Source of the DNA: Xylaria sp. FL1777
Taxonomy: Eukaryota > Ascomycota > Sordariomycetes > Xylariales > Xylariaceae
Direction of reading: 5' to 3'
NCBI GenBank assembly: GCA_022578965.1
Contig: MU401009.1
Location: forward strand, 1-13,725
DNA: 13,725 nucleotides
A program made the position numbers and the translations under genes. Below are positions 1 to 9,959 of this stretch, piece after piece (within the stretch, counting starts at the first letter, position 1; every line of letters starts with the position of its first letter). The notes below the pieces were generated by a model. The model was not told where the DNA came from. It made no database searches and saw nothing but the letters and a program-made list of their open reading frames with translations.

Positions 1-824
1 TTTTTAGTTTTTAGCACTAATTTCATTATTACTACTAAAATAAAATAGCATAAAATAAAGTAGCATAGCTATAAATACTAGTTTAATACTTTTATGTACT
101 AAATAAACTATATAGTATACATTTTAGTATAATAAATTAATTAGTATTAAAAAAATAAAATAATTAAATAAAATATGCTTAATTAATGCTAAACCTTTAT
201 AACTTTTACTGTTTGTTCTTTTTATATGTTTTAAATCTATTGCTAAGTTTATAAAAAAACAGGTATACCTTTTGTTTAACTATATTATAATTAAGCTATA
301 CTTAAATATATTATATAATTACTTTATTTATTACAATTTATTTTATTATTTATTTATATATTTTATATAGCTATATGCAAAAAAGTTAATTAAGCATATA
401 TATTAAAAAAAGCATAAGCTTTTTACAAGTTTTAAAGTGCGCTATAAGCTAGCTATTTTAAAACTTAAAAAGTGCTTTAAATTAAAAAAAAAGTAACATT
501 AAAGAACATATAACAACTTTTCTTTCTTTTTTTTGTTTTATAAGCACTATTTATTTATTTAGCTAATTAATATGCTATTAATGCTATAGCTAGCTATTAA
601 TAAGTTTAAAGGGACAATAAATAAGCTAAAAAACATATTAACTATTATAAAAAACCTACTTTTTTTGTAAAAAGTAAAAAAGTAAAGTAGCAAAAAAAAA
701 ACATAAATATACATACGGCATAAAAGCAGCTTTTATATAAAGGTTGCTAAAGCAGCGCTAGCTTAATTAATAAACTAAACATACTAAACAGTTAAGCTAA
801 GCATTTTTAATAGTTAACATATTA

Positions 825-851
825 TTAATTAATTAATTAATTAATTAATTT
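825..851. repeat. (TTAA)n microsatellite
   Basis: About 6.5 perfect copies of the tetranucleotide TTAA/AATT run without interruption. The unit is self-complementary, so the tract is the same on both strands. It probably arose by slippage in AT-saturated DNA, and no function is implied. Confidence 0.9.
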
Positions 852-960
852 ATTTTAACGTTAAGTATAAAGCTTTAGCTATTTTATATATCTTTTAAAA
901 GGTTTTAAATATAGCAAACTTTATTTATAATATAGTAAGATATATTAGTATAAAAAGTTC

Positions 961-996
961 AGTTAATTAATTAACTAATTAATTAAGTAATTAATT
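961..996. repeat. Degenerate (TTAA)n tract with 16-bp palindrome
   Basis: This is a second, interrupted TTAA array. Its first 16 bases (961-976) form a perfect palindrome, AGTTAATTAATTAACT. The interruptions at AACTAATT and AAGTAATT show it is older or more mutated than the array about 110 bp upstream. Confidence 0.8.
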
Positions 997-1357
997 GGTT
1001 TAACTAATATATATAGTATATTACTACTAAATATAATGCTATTTTATATTTTTAAAAGCTTTATTATTTTAATGCTTATAGTTATTATAACTTAATTCTT
1101 TAAGCTAAAAACTATTAGTTTTTTATTTAGTATGCAAATTATTTAGCAAATAGTTAATATATTATAAAATTTTGATTATTTTATATTTTTTTTTCTTTTA
1201 TATTAATAAATTTGTTTTTTAATTTAGTTTTTATGTTTATACTATTTAACTTATTTATTAATGTTTAGCAATTAACAAAAAAACAAGTATTTAAAAAAAC
1301 ATTTAGCTTTATACTGCTAAGCAACTATATGTTATTTAAATTAGTAAACTTTAATAA

Positions 1358-2071
1358 TTAAACATATATAAATAAGAATTTTTTGCTGCTCTTTTTTTTA
1401 TTGTTAGTTTTTTTACTACTATTTGCTGTTTTGTTTAAACATAAAGCAACTTTAAAAAACGTTTTTTTTTAAGCTTTATATTTAGTTATAGCTAAGCTAG
1501 TTATATAAGCTATGCTTGTTTAGCTAAAAATAATAAGCAATTTAATAACTTTTAATACTTTTACTTTTTGTTTTTTAGAACTAAGAAATAATAGTATAAT
1601 ATTACTTTTTAAAGCTAAATAATATATTGTTTTATTATTTACTTTTTTAATAAAGATACAAGCAAGCAATTTTATATAAAAATAAATACTTAGCGCTAAG
1701 CGAATATATATTGCTATAAAAAACAAAATAAACTTTTTTGCTAAAAATTTACTTTTGTTTATTATACTTAAACTAAAATAAATATTAGTTATTATAATAA
1801 TTAGCATTTCTTTACTAAATAAATTATAAGCTAAAATAGCTAAGTTAAATTTTATGTTTTTATAAGAACTTTTTTTTTTTTTTTTACTATTTGCATTTAT
1901 TTATGCATATAAGTGTTTTTAAACCTTAGTAAGATATTTTATTGTTAGTATACTTAGCTTATGTTTTAACAAAAAAATAAATAAAAATAAAGCATAATTA
2001 TTGCACTATAAAAACAACTATGCTGCTTTAAAGTTAACAATATACTGCAGCTTATTATTACGTATAATAAA
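1358..2071 (-). pseudogene. Decayed reading frame B (unknown protein, probably mobile-element derived)
   Basis: Reading the minus strand from 2071 down to the stop at 1358-1360, one frame of 238 codons has only six internal stops (2018, 2006, 1919, 1901, 1520 and 1469, given as lower coordinates). The local background is about one per ten codons. It includes an uninterrupted ATG-started run of 95 codons (1807 to 1520). The run is rich in I, L, K and F, as expected when a coding sequence suffers C-to-T change on both strands. Codons keeping G or C still give scattered A, S, T, R and C. Two Lys/Ser-rich tracts are visible: ANSKKKKKSSYKN (about 1892-1856) and TANSSKKTNNKKKSSKK (about 1429-1379), the second near the apparent C-terminus. 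I do not recognise a family. A DNA-binding or structural protein of a transposon would suit a basic tail, but this is inference. The 95-codon run alone could be chance. The low stop count over 238 codons is the stronger argument. It is not expected to be functional. Confidence 0.42.
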
Positions 2072-2464
2072 TTAAAATTTATTAATAAGCCTAAAATAAA
2101 GCAATAAAAAGTTATTTGTTATTTAAGCATTTAATATATTTTAGTTTTTTTTGGTTTAAGTTTTAAAGCAAAATTAATTTAAAAAACTACGCAATTGCAT
2201 ATTGCTTTATGTTTTTATTTGCTGTTTTAAGCAAACTAATTTTATAACGTTTTTTATTAGTACTAAGCTTTTAGCTTTTTTAATAACGCAAGCAATTTAA
2301 GCAATTATTACTTTTTTATTACTATTGCTTATAATTTTAATAGTTTTATAAGTAGTATAACTTTTATGTTTGTTATTTATATTTTATATATATTAATTGC
2401 TAAAATTATAATTGTTGCTTTTTAAGTTTTATTATTAGCATTTTTTTTATTTTTTATATATTAA

Positions 2465-2609
2465 GTGCTTACTTAAAGTATAGCTATATATTGTTTATAT
2501 AAAAGCTATTAAATTTGTTAAACTTTTAGCTAGCAATGTGCTACTTATTAAAAAAAACTAAGTAAAGTTGCTAGCTATAAAAATATATAAAAAGCTATTA
2601 AATTATTTT
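2465..2609. repeat. Diverged tandem duplication, unit about 73-90 bp
   Basis: Two consecutive blocks begin with GTGCT(T)ACTT (2465 and 2538), pass through a TAGCTATA segment, and end with TATATAAAAGCTATTAAATT-like sequence (about 2496-2514 and 2585-2603). The second copy carries an extra A-rich insertion of about 16 bases after its start. Matching is by eye, with scattered substitutions and small indels, so this is probably an old local duplication. Confidence 0.45.
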
Positions 2610-3521
2610 TTGTTCTTTATATTATAGTTTTTATGCATAGCTTTTTTAACTTAAAATAAAAGTTTAGCTAAAACTATGCTAATTTTATTAATAATAAAAA
2701 CAAGCTTATTTTGCTATAATTATATAATACTTTTATTTTTTAATGTTAAACTTTAAAAAGTTTGTTTATTATGTACTTTAAACTTTATTGCTAAATATAT
2801 TGTAATGTTATTAATATTTGCTGCTGTGCTTTTAATAAAAACAGTAATTAATATTCTGTTTTTTTTTCTTAACTAAAGGAATACTTTATATATAGCTTAA
2901 ATAACAACAGATTTTTTAGTGCTGCTTTGTTTTTTTAAAAAACTAATAGTAATAAGTAGTTTTAATACATTTTTTTGTATTGCGTTAGCATTAAAGTTAA
3001 GCTTTTAGCACACAAGCAAAACTATTTTACTTTGTTTTACATTTAAACTTTTTTTTGCACATATTATATAGCTAATAATGCAGTATTTTATTAAAAAAAA
3101 ATATTTAATAAAAGTAGTATTGCTTTTAAAATTATTTAATACTAATATTTAAAAATACTATTAGTTTTAATTAAACTTAAAACTTAGTATTATAAATTTA
3201 CTTTTTTTAACTAGGTTTTTATAGTTATATATATAACTTAGCTTTTTTAAAACAATATATTTATTTTTTTCTTTAATATAGTTTTTTAAAATTACTAATT
3301 TAAGTTATATTAGTTATATTAGTGCAATGCTAATTTATTTAGCTAGTATAATATTATTACTATTTTTATTATTTTTTATTTAGTTAAAAATATTTGTTTA
3401 ATTTTTAGTAAATATATTAAAACGTGTATTTTTAACGTTTTTAACGTTTGTTTGCTAAATAAGTTATTTAAAGTTATTTAATATACTAAATAGCTTATTT
3501 ACTTTTTTAAATAACTATTTA

Positions 3522-3529
3522 AACCGGTT
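3522..3529. repeat. 8-bp palindrome AACCGGTT
   Basis: This is a perfect palindrome containing CC and GG, dinucleotides that are otherwise almost absent from the window. It is short enough to be chance. It is listed because surviving CC/GG steps are rare here. Confidence 0.6.
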
Positions 3530-3830
3530 AAAATTATAGTATAAAAAATGCAGAGATTTTTTTAGCTAGTTTTTTTTTATGTTTATTAGTTGCTAATTAT
3601 TATTAAATAGTAAGTTATTATTATTTATTAAATTAGCTTGTTAATTTTTTTATACTTTAGCGTTTTTTGCTGCTTTTTTTTTTAATTTTTTTAGTTAATC
3701 TAAATTTCTAACTTTAAATAAAAGCTTGCTATTTAACTAAGCATAATAATAATTCTAAAGTTTAAAAGCAGGCATTTTAATTAAAGTACTAAAACAATGC
3801 TATAAAACAAATAATAAAAGCTTTAATATA

Positions 3831-3848
3831 GCGCCTCGATTTAAATCG
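3831..3848. repeat. GC-containing spot with 12-bp palindrome CGATTTAAATCG
   Basis: The palindrome CGATTTAAATCG (3837-3848) is perfect and is preceded by GCGCCT. This 18-base spot carries CC, TC and GA steps that are strongly depleted elsewhere. No gene or known site is attached to it. Confidence 0.6.
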
Positions 3849-5061
3849 TTTATATTTATGCTATTAATAGGTTGTTTATTAAGAACTAAAATCTGCTTTT
3901 TATTAATAAGCTTTTAAACTATTCTTTTAAAAAAAGAAGTATTTTTGTTTATTGGAAAATAATATAATAATAATTCCTTTTTTAGTTTTTCTGTAAAATA
4001 AAAGCTACTTATATAATTATACAAACATATGTTTTAAAGCATTGTTTTTTTATACATATAAACTTGCATATAAAAAAAAACTTAACTTTTTTTGCTTAAT
4101 AAGTTTAATAATAGCTAAATAGCATTAAAACTAAAGCAGTTAATTATGCATTATAAAAAAACCTTTAATGCATAAATATAAAAGTAATTAAAGTTAACTA
4201 TAGCTTAGTTTTTTATAAATAAATAATAGTTTAGCATTTTAAGCAAATTAGCATAAACTTTAATAGCTAAAAGCTTTTAAGCAGTTGCTAATTTATTAAA
4301 AAGCAAAGCTATAAACCTGCAGAAAATTATATTAGCTTTATTATTTGTTATAAAAAATAGCACAATAAAATTACTTTTTATTTTTTTTATGTTTTTTTTA
4401 TAAGATTATTTTTGTTAATATTGCGCTATTTAATCTAGGATTTTTTTTACAAATATTATAAGTTTATAATGTTTAATTAGCATTTTTGTTATATAATTTA
4501 GCATATAATATATAATAAAAAAAGTTTAAAAGCGTTTTTGTAAAAATATAAAGTTATAGTTGCATTAAAATATTAATGCTATAATTAAATTAGTTTTATT
4601 AACATACAAATAGTTCTTTTTAATTTTAATAAAGCTATTTTTAGTTATATGTATTACTTTTACTAATGTTTAAAAATAGCTAAATTAACAAGTTGTTTCT
4701 TTATGTGGTTTTTTTTAACAAATGTTTATATAAGCGTAACAGTTATTATAAGCGTTTAAAAAAGCATGCTGCTGTTTTATATATAATATTAATAATGTTT
4801 TATTAAACTAAAAATGCTTTAATATATTTAAAACGTTAATATAAATAATAATATAGCTAACATTATTAATTAAATTGTTATTTAAATACTACTTGTTTTA
4901 TTAGTATTTTAAATTTTAATTACTTAGTAAGCATAATGCATTTTGTTAAAAAAAGAATTTATATAGCTAATAATACGCTTTTTTAAGCCTAAGATTTTAT
5001 TAGTAGCTAAATTATTAATTAGTTTATATATTATAGTATTACTAGCTAGCTATAATATTTT

Positions 5062-5367
5062 ATGCAAATAAAGGCTTTTTTAATTATTGCTTTTTATTAT
5101 ATTATAATATATAGCAATTTTACTAAATGCTTTAGCTTTTACTACGTTTTTAATAAACGTGTTTATATATATTTAAAACATTTAAGCAGTAGCTATAAGA
5201 TTTTAATATATAATTCTAGCAAATTTAAAGCTTTATTAATTATTATTAAAGCTTACTTAGTACTTATTTAATGCTTTAGCTTGTATTAAGTTTTTAAAAA
5301 GCACTATTTTAAAAATTATAAAGCTGCTTTAATTCTTAAGATTAATAGTAAACTAAATTATAAGTAA
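5062..5367 (+). pseudogene. Decayed reading frame C (unknown protein)
   Basis: One plus-strand frame runs from the ATG at 5062 to TAA at 5365-5367, about 102 codons with only two internal stops (5272 and 5287, both TAA). Its first 69 codons are uninterrupted. Residues encoded by codons that still hold G or C include C at about 5128 and S, K, R, V, H and a serine triplet in the middle of the run. Several Tyr codons (TAC TAC at about 5140-5145, then TAT further on) could be former Cys codons, since TGC becomes TAC by a G-to-A change. A Cys-rich ancestor is therefore possible but not shown. I recognise no domain. Stop-dense sequence precedes 5062 in this frame. A 69-codon run could arise by chance in a window of this size, so confidence is modest. 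Confidence 0.3.
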
Positions 5368-5543
5368 GCTATACATAATAATTAATAATTATAATTAACT
5401 TTTAAAAATATTTTTTTGTTTATAAAAGTAAAACTATTTATACTTAATTAATTAAACATTTTTTAGTATAGTTTTAATATATAAATTGCTATAATATTTA
5501 TAATAGCAAACAAAGCGCTTTTTAGCATTTAAATCTGCTAGGC

Positions 5544-5566
5544 TTAAAAAGCAGCATGCTTTTTAA
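5544..5566. repeat. Perfect inverted repeat, 10-bp arms, 3-base loop
   Basis: TTAAAAAGCA (5544-5553) is followed by GCA and then its exact reverse complement TGCTTTTTAA (5557-5566). It could form a small hairpin. It sits in stop-dense sequence between two weak relic frames. Inverted repeats of this size are common in such low-complexity DNA, so no terminator or origin is claimed. Confidence 0.6.
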
Positions 5567-5652
5567 ACTGCAGCTTATACGTTTTGTTTAATTAAAGCCT
5601 TTAAAATAAAAGTGCTGTTATTTTAAATCTTATTATTTATAAGTAAAAATAA

Positions 5653-6246
5653 AAAGAAAAAATCTGCTGCATAATAACTTTTATGTTGCAAAAAACAATA
5701 CTAAACTTAAACGTTTTAATTAACGCTAGTATTGCAAGCATAAACGTTATTTTTAATAGCAAAAGCGTTTTTATGCTTTTTTTCCTTATATAAAAAAAAA
5801 TGCAAAAATGCCTTTAAATAAAAATCTTTATTAAAACAGTTAGCAAAGCTAATATACTGCTATATTTTAAAATATTTTATATTATTAATTTTAGCAAAAT
5901 TAACAGTTTTTGCTATAAAACAAGCAGTATTAATATTACTTTTAAGTAAAGTAGCGCTATAAAAACTTATGCTTAATATAGTTCTTTTAATCTTTAAAAT
6001 AGCGTTTTTATTAATACTAGTTTTTTAAATATTTCTGTTTTTATTAAATACTACAAATGTATTAAACTTTATTAAATTATTTTGTTTTATTAAGCTAAGC
6101 TGCTACTACTGCTTAGTGCTAAAAATATATTAAAAGCTTTATAATTGCTTAATTAATATACTAAAAATAAAGTTTTAGTTAGTTATATAGTTTGCTTAAG
6201 CAATATTAAGATTTTTTTTAGCAAGAATATATATTTTATTTATTAA
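5653..6246 (+). pseudogene. Weak stop-poor frame, possible continuation of relic C
   Basis: The same plus-strand frame as the relic at 5062 becomes stop-poor again. About 197 codons carry nine internal stops (first bases 5791, 5815, 5947, 5974, 5995, 6073, 6091, 6142 and 6154), all TAA, and the frame ends at 6244-6246. That is about half the background rate. Open runs of 46 codons (5653-5790) and 43 codons (5818-5946) contain retained A, S, V, T and C codons. The intervening 5368-5652 is stop-dense in this frame. The segment could be the distal part of one decayed gene, a separate relic, or chance. No domain is recognisable. Confidence 0.2.
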
Positions 6247-6576
6247 TAATAATAATATATTATTAACTAAAAAACTAGCTAATGCTACATTATTAATAAA
6301 AATATTTGCATATAATAAATTATTAACTTTTAATTAAGCTAAAGCATTTGCAACTTATTAATAATATATATATAATAAATCTTTAGCATTTTATAGTTTA
6401 AGCTTTATAGTATTTATTTAAAAAACTTAAATAATATTACGTAAACTAAAAACTATATAAAGCAAAACAATAGTAATATATAAAACATTTTGTTTTTAAA
6501 CTATAATTTGTTTTTTTAATTAGCAATAAGCATTTGCTAATTGTTTTTAATCTTTAGTATAAAACTTAATAATATA

Positions 6577-6586
6577 TCCGTACGGA
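6577..6586. repeat. 10-bp palindrome TCCGTACGGA
   Basis: This perfect palindrome has six G/C bases in ten and contains TC, CC, GG and GA, the four steps most depleted in this window. It lies in otherwise AT-only flanks. It may be a chance survivor or a protected site; the sequence alone cannot decide. Confidence 0.7.
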
Positions 6587-7581
6587 ATATGCAAAAAAAT
6601 TAATTGTTTTTTTATAAAACTAAAACAACGTAGCTCTTTAAAATATTAATAAAAATAGCCCGTATTAAAATAATTAGCTATAGCATATTTTAGCATTTGC
6701 TTAGCGTTAATAAATTTAATGTAAAATAAACATATTTATATAAGCTGCTCCTTAGTTTTTATAATACATAAAAAACATAAGTAACATTAAATAATCTTTG
6801 CAAAATTCTTGTTTTAGTTTAAATTAGTATTATTAACTTAATTAACTTAGCGCATTAAATTATTACATAAATATTATTAGCAAACAACGCAAAAATTAAA
6901 AAAAAAAAAAATATTATTTATAGTATTTTACGTACGTTAAATAATTTTTGCTTAATAGTTAAATTAAACTAGTTTATATTAATTAAAACTAATATTAAAT
7001 AGTTTATAATGTTTATACTTTTTTTTTATAATGTTTATATATTAAAGCAAAACTTTAGTTTTTTTATAAGTAACTTTAATAAAAAGTTATGCTATAAAAT
7101 AGTTATTATATAAAACTTTATAAAAGAATTGTTTTAAGACTAAACATATTAAGTTTTAATACTGTTTTATCTAACATAATAATTGCTAATAATTTAGAGT
7201 TTTTTTAACTAATATTGTTTTTTAAAGCAAAATAAAACATTATATAATAATAAAAAAGCAAGTTTAGCAATAAAAAAGTTAAAGTTATATTAAACGTTAT
7301 TAATAAATTAAACAAAAAAAAACTTTTAGCCGTAAAAAATAAAAATAGCGCAGAACGCATTTGTTTTTATAGTTTAAGACTTATAAACAAAACAAATTTG
7401 TTTAATTAATTCTAAAAAATTAGACAACTAGTAAGCTACGCTACAAAATTAAAAGTATTTAAAGTTTGCTTTTTTATATTAATAATCTATATATTAGTAA
7501 ATCTAAAGGCATTAAAAACTTATATTTTAAGTAAACTATTATAAAAGTATCTATAGATTATTATGTTGCAATAAGTTATTA

Positions 7582-7627
7582 AACGAAAAAAAGTCCGAAG
7601 TTTAAATAACAAAAATGTTATAACTAG
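7582..7627 (+). repeat. Dispersed repeat copy 1 (AAAGTCCGAAG motif)
   Basis: The segment around AAAGTCCGAAGTTTAAATAAC, followed by an A-run and GTTATAAC, resembles 9151-9198 in order and spacing: AAAGTCC, AAG, TTTA.AAA, AAAA.GTTAT, TAAC. The pair is in direct orientation about 1.57 kb apart. Similarity was judged by eye and does not clearly extend on either side. Confidence 0.35.
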
Positions 7628-8803
7628 TTTTTTAGCAAAGCATTATGCTAATTATATAAGTAGTAATTAAGTTAATATTATATAATAAAAAAAAAAAACA
7701 GTTATATATTAATTACTTCTATTAAAAATTAAATATAATATAAACTATTTTTATATAGTATTTTTATAGTTTTTGTTATTTATAAAAAATATGCTAAGTT
7801 TAATAGTACTAATACTTTAATTTAAAATAGCTATAATATAACATTAAACTAAGTTTAAAAATATAATAGCTATTTAAATCATATTTAAATAGTTAAGCTA
7901 TAAAATCTTAGTATTTAAGCAATAAACCTAAAAGTAAACAACGTTTAAATTTAAATAAAAAAGCATTTATTAGCGTAGTTCTAGATTTTTTTAGAAAACC
8001 TAGTTTAATTTACAGCTTTATATACTTTTATATCTAAAATAATTTATTAGCTATTTATTGCTTTATAAAACCTTTTGTATTATATAGTAATATAAAGCAT
8101 AAATGCATAAAAATAAACAAGTTTTAATAAAACTATACTTTAACTTTTTTTAAACGTAAAGTAATATTTATGTTTTTTTAATCTTACTGTTAAAGTATTT
8201 AATATAAAATATATAACTACTTAATAATATTTAAACAATAGTAATTATTTATTTAAACTTTTTAAAATATTAGCTAAATAAAATTATTTATATTAATATA
8301 GTTAATTATATAACTAATTAATTATTGCTTAATTAAGTATAACATTTTACATAATTTTATTGCTAATAATATATAAACAAAATAACTTTTAAAGCTATTT
8401 AATTAAACTTTATACTTTTTTTATGTTTTAATTATTATTGTAGCTTTTAAAAGCTTAACTTTAATTATAAAAAAAGCTTAAAAAATAAAACCATTTATAA
8501 CTTTTAATACAGATTTTTTAACTTAAATACTAAAATTAATCTAGTTTTAACTTGTTATTTTTTTAAACCTAAAATTTACTAGATGTACTTTTAGTATTAT
8601 AATAATATATGCTAATATTAATTTTATGCCTAAAATCTCTAAAAATAATATAGTTAATAAATTATATTTAGCATAACGCAGTTTTGTAGCTTTTAGATCT
8701 TTTAAATTAAAAAAATAAAAAATAATAAAAAAGTGCTAATTTATTTTTAAACAATAAGTAAGTAATAAAAAATTTAATGCTTTTTGTTTTATTATTACAA
8801 TAG

Positions 8804-8930
8804 AACTACAAAATAACATACGCTATTAAGTATAAAACTACAAAATAACACGTGCTACTAAGTAAAATAAGGCTATAAAATAGCATATGTTACTAAGTAT
8901 AAAATTATAATATAGCACATGCTAATAATG
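8804..8930 (+). repeat. Four tandem units of 32-35 bp with palindromic core
   Basis: Units start near 8804, 8836, 8871 and 8903, so spacing is 32, 35 and 32 bp. Each reads roughly AACTACAAAATAACA, then a core, then TA.TAAGTATAA. The cores are AACATACGCT, AACACGTGCT, AGCATATGTT and AGCACATGCT, all variants of the perfect palindrome AGCACGTGCT. Most core differences are C/T or G/A transitions. A fifth, isolated core AGCACACGTT lies at 9072-9081 in the second copy of the larger duplication. The regular period and conserved core make this the most ordered non-coding structure in the window. Confidence 0.75.
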
Positions 8931-8955
8931 CTTAACGTTTATAATTAAATCTTCT

Positions 8956-8973
8956 AAAAAAAAAAAAAAAAAA
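8956..8973. repeat. A18 homopolymer
   Basis: Eighteen consecutive A bases separate the two copies of the duplication at 8771-9112. It could be a slippage tract or the remnant of a retroposed poly(A) tail. Nothing else supports retroposition here. Confidence 0.85.
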
Positions 8974-9150
8974 TTAATGCTTTTTGTTTTATTGTTTTAA
9001 TATATTTATATATTACTAGTGCTTAGTTTAATGTTTAAAAGTTAATTTTTTAATAAAATAATACTATAAAATAGCACACGTTATTTATATATTATGTTTA
9101 TAGTTAAATCTTAATCATATATTATATAATATTAAATTTATAAGTTTTAA

Positions 9151-9198
9151 TAAAAAGAAAGTCCTAAGGTTTATAAACCTATAAAAGTTATTATAACA
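9151..9198 (+). repeat. Dispersed repeat copy 2 with 14-bp palindrome AGGTTTATAAACCT
   Basis: AAAGTCCTAAGGTTTATAAACC and the following ATAAAAGTTATTATAACA match copy 1 at 7582-7627 by eye. Here the centre is a perfect 14-bp palindrome, AGGTTTATAAACCT (9167-9180). In copy 1 the same place reads GAAGTTTAAATAAC and is no longer symmetrical. Confidence 0.35.
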
Positions 9199-9926
9199 TA
9201 TCTTTATATAATAATAAATTTTACTAATAGTTTAATTTGCTTACTTTATATAAGCTTTTTAAATAGTAGTAGCATAAGCATTATTGCTTTGTTTTATTTT
9301 TTTTTGTTTTTTTTTTTGTTTATTTTTATTAGTTTTATTTTAAGTTATAATTTTTACTTTTTAGGTTAATTACTTTTTATATAATTGTATTATAGCATTT
9401 ATAAGTATTTATTGCTTAACTATACTTTTAAAAGTAGCTTAACATTACATAACTAATTTTATAAATCTATATAAAATATTCTTAAAATAATTAATTAAGC
9501 TAGTAACTAATAAACTAAACCATTATAAAGCTTTATTAATATACATAGCAATTTTAATACTTAATAATAAATTAAACCTAGTTAAAAATGTTTATTTAAT
9601 TTAAAACTAAAACGTTATAAGTAGCTTAATAATAGCTAATGCTTTAGCTTTATAAGAAGTAAAATATTATACATAATTAGCACTTTTACTATAGTTTATA
9701 CTTTAATTCTTTTTTAGCTGCTTAAAAATCTAAAGAAATAGTTTAATGTCTTTTTACCAAAGTTTATAAAATATTATATTAAGGTTATAGCCTTTAAATT
9801 TTCTTAAAATCTATAAAACTAGTTTTACTAGTTTATTTGCTAAACTTTTAGCTTTATACTTAATATATTATGCTTAGCAGTTTTAAAGTATAATTTTTAA
9901 TATGTTTTTATTTTTTTAACAAGTAT

Positions 9927-9952
<26 letters not shown>
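9927..9952. repeat. (TA)13 dinucleotide repeat
   Basis: Thirteen uninterrupted TA units. This is a self-complementary tract that can extrude as a cruciform and is prone to length change. No promoter function is implied. Confidence 0.9.

Positions 9953-9959
<7 letters not shown>

Larger units (their letters stand above)
1..1357. other. Gene-free AT-rich stretch
   Basis: I see no supported gene here. In bases 1-360, two forward frames carry 24 stops in 240 codons, which I use as the background stop rate of about one in ten. The longest clear run that I noted is about 56 codons near 200-368, which is expected by chance in this much sequence. Only simple TTAA-type repeats stand out. Confidence 0.6.
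2072..5061. other. Gene-free AT-rich stretch
   Basis: I support no gene here. Forward frame 1 was read through 2161-2700 and carries stops at near background density. The rest was inspected by eye only, so a weak relic could have been missed. The region does contain a local duplication, a 12-bp palindrome and an 8-bp palindrome, listed separately. Confidence 0.5.
6247..8770. other. Gene-free AT-rich stretch
   Basis: I see no supported gene. Features noticed are a TCCGTACGGA palindrome, a 14-bp palindrome AAACAAATTTGTTT at 7390-7403, an A14 run at 6898-6911, and one member of a dispersed repeat pair near 7582. Reading frames were inspected by eye, not scored codon by codon. Confidence 0.5.
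8771..9112 (+). repeat. Diverged direct duplication (two copies, about 140-185 bp)
   Basis: Copy 1 spans about 8771-8953 and copy 2 about 8971-9112. Both start with AATGCTTTTTGTTTTATT (8776 and 8976), contain palindrome-cored units (four in copy 1, one in copy 2 near 9064-9081), and end with GTTTATAATTAAATCTT or GTTTATAGTTAAATCTT (8937 and 9096). An A18 run separates them. The order of start block, units and end block is shared, so this is a true duplication of a small composite unit. Copy 2 has lost units or copy 1 has gained them. Confidence 0.75.

Noticed and set aside
200..368. 56-codon open stretch on the plus strand
   Set aside because: Runs of this length are expected several times by chance over six frames of 13.7 kb at this stop density, and no retained coding signal is seen.
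1520..1807. 95-codon minus-strand ORF as a functional gene
   Set aside because: The same frame continues in both directions past stops with similar composition. The product is almost entirely residues of AT-rich codons, and no domain is seen. It is reported as part of a relic.
8849..8854. CACGTG as a working E-box
   Set aside because: Only one of the five repeat cores keeps it intact, and there is no neighbouring gene. It is treated as part of the repeat unit.
8804..8930. CRISPR array
   Set aside because: There are only four units, the whole 32-bp period is repeated with no unique spacers, and there are no cas genes.
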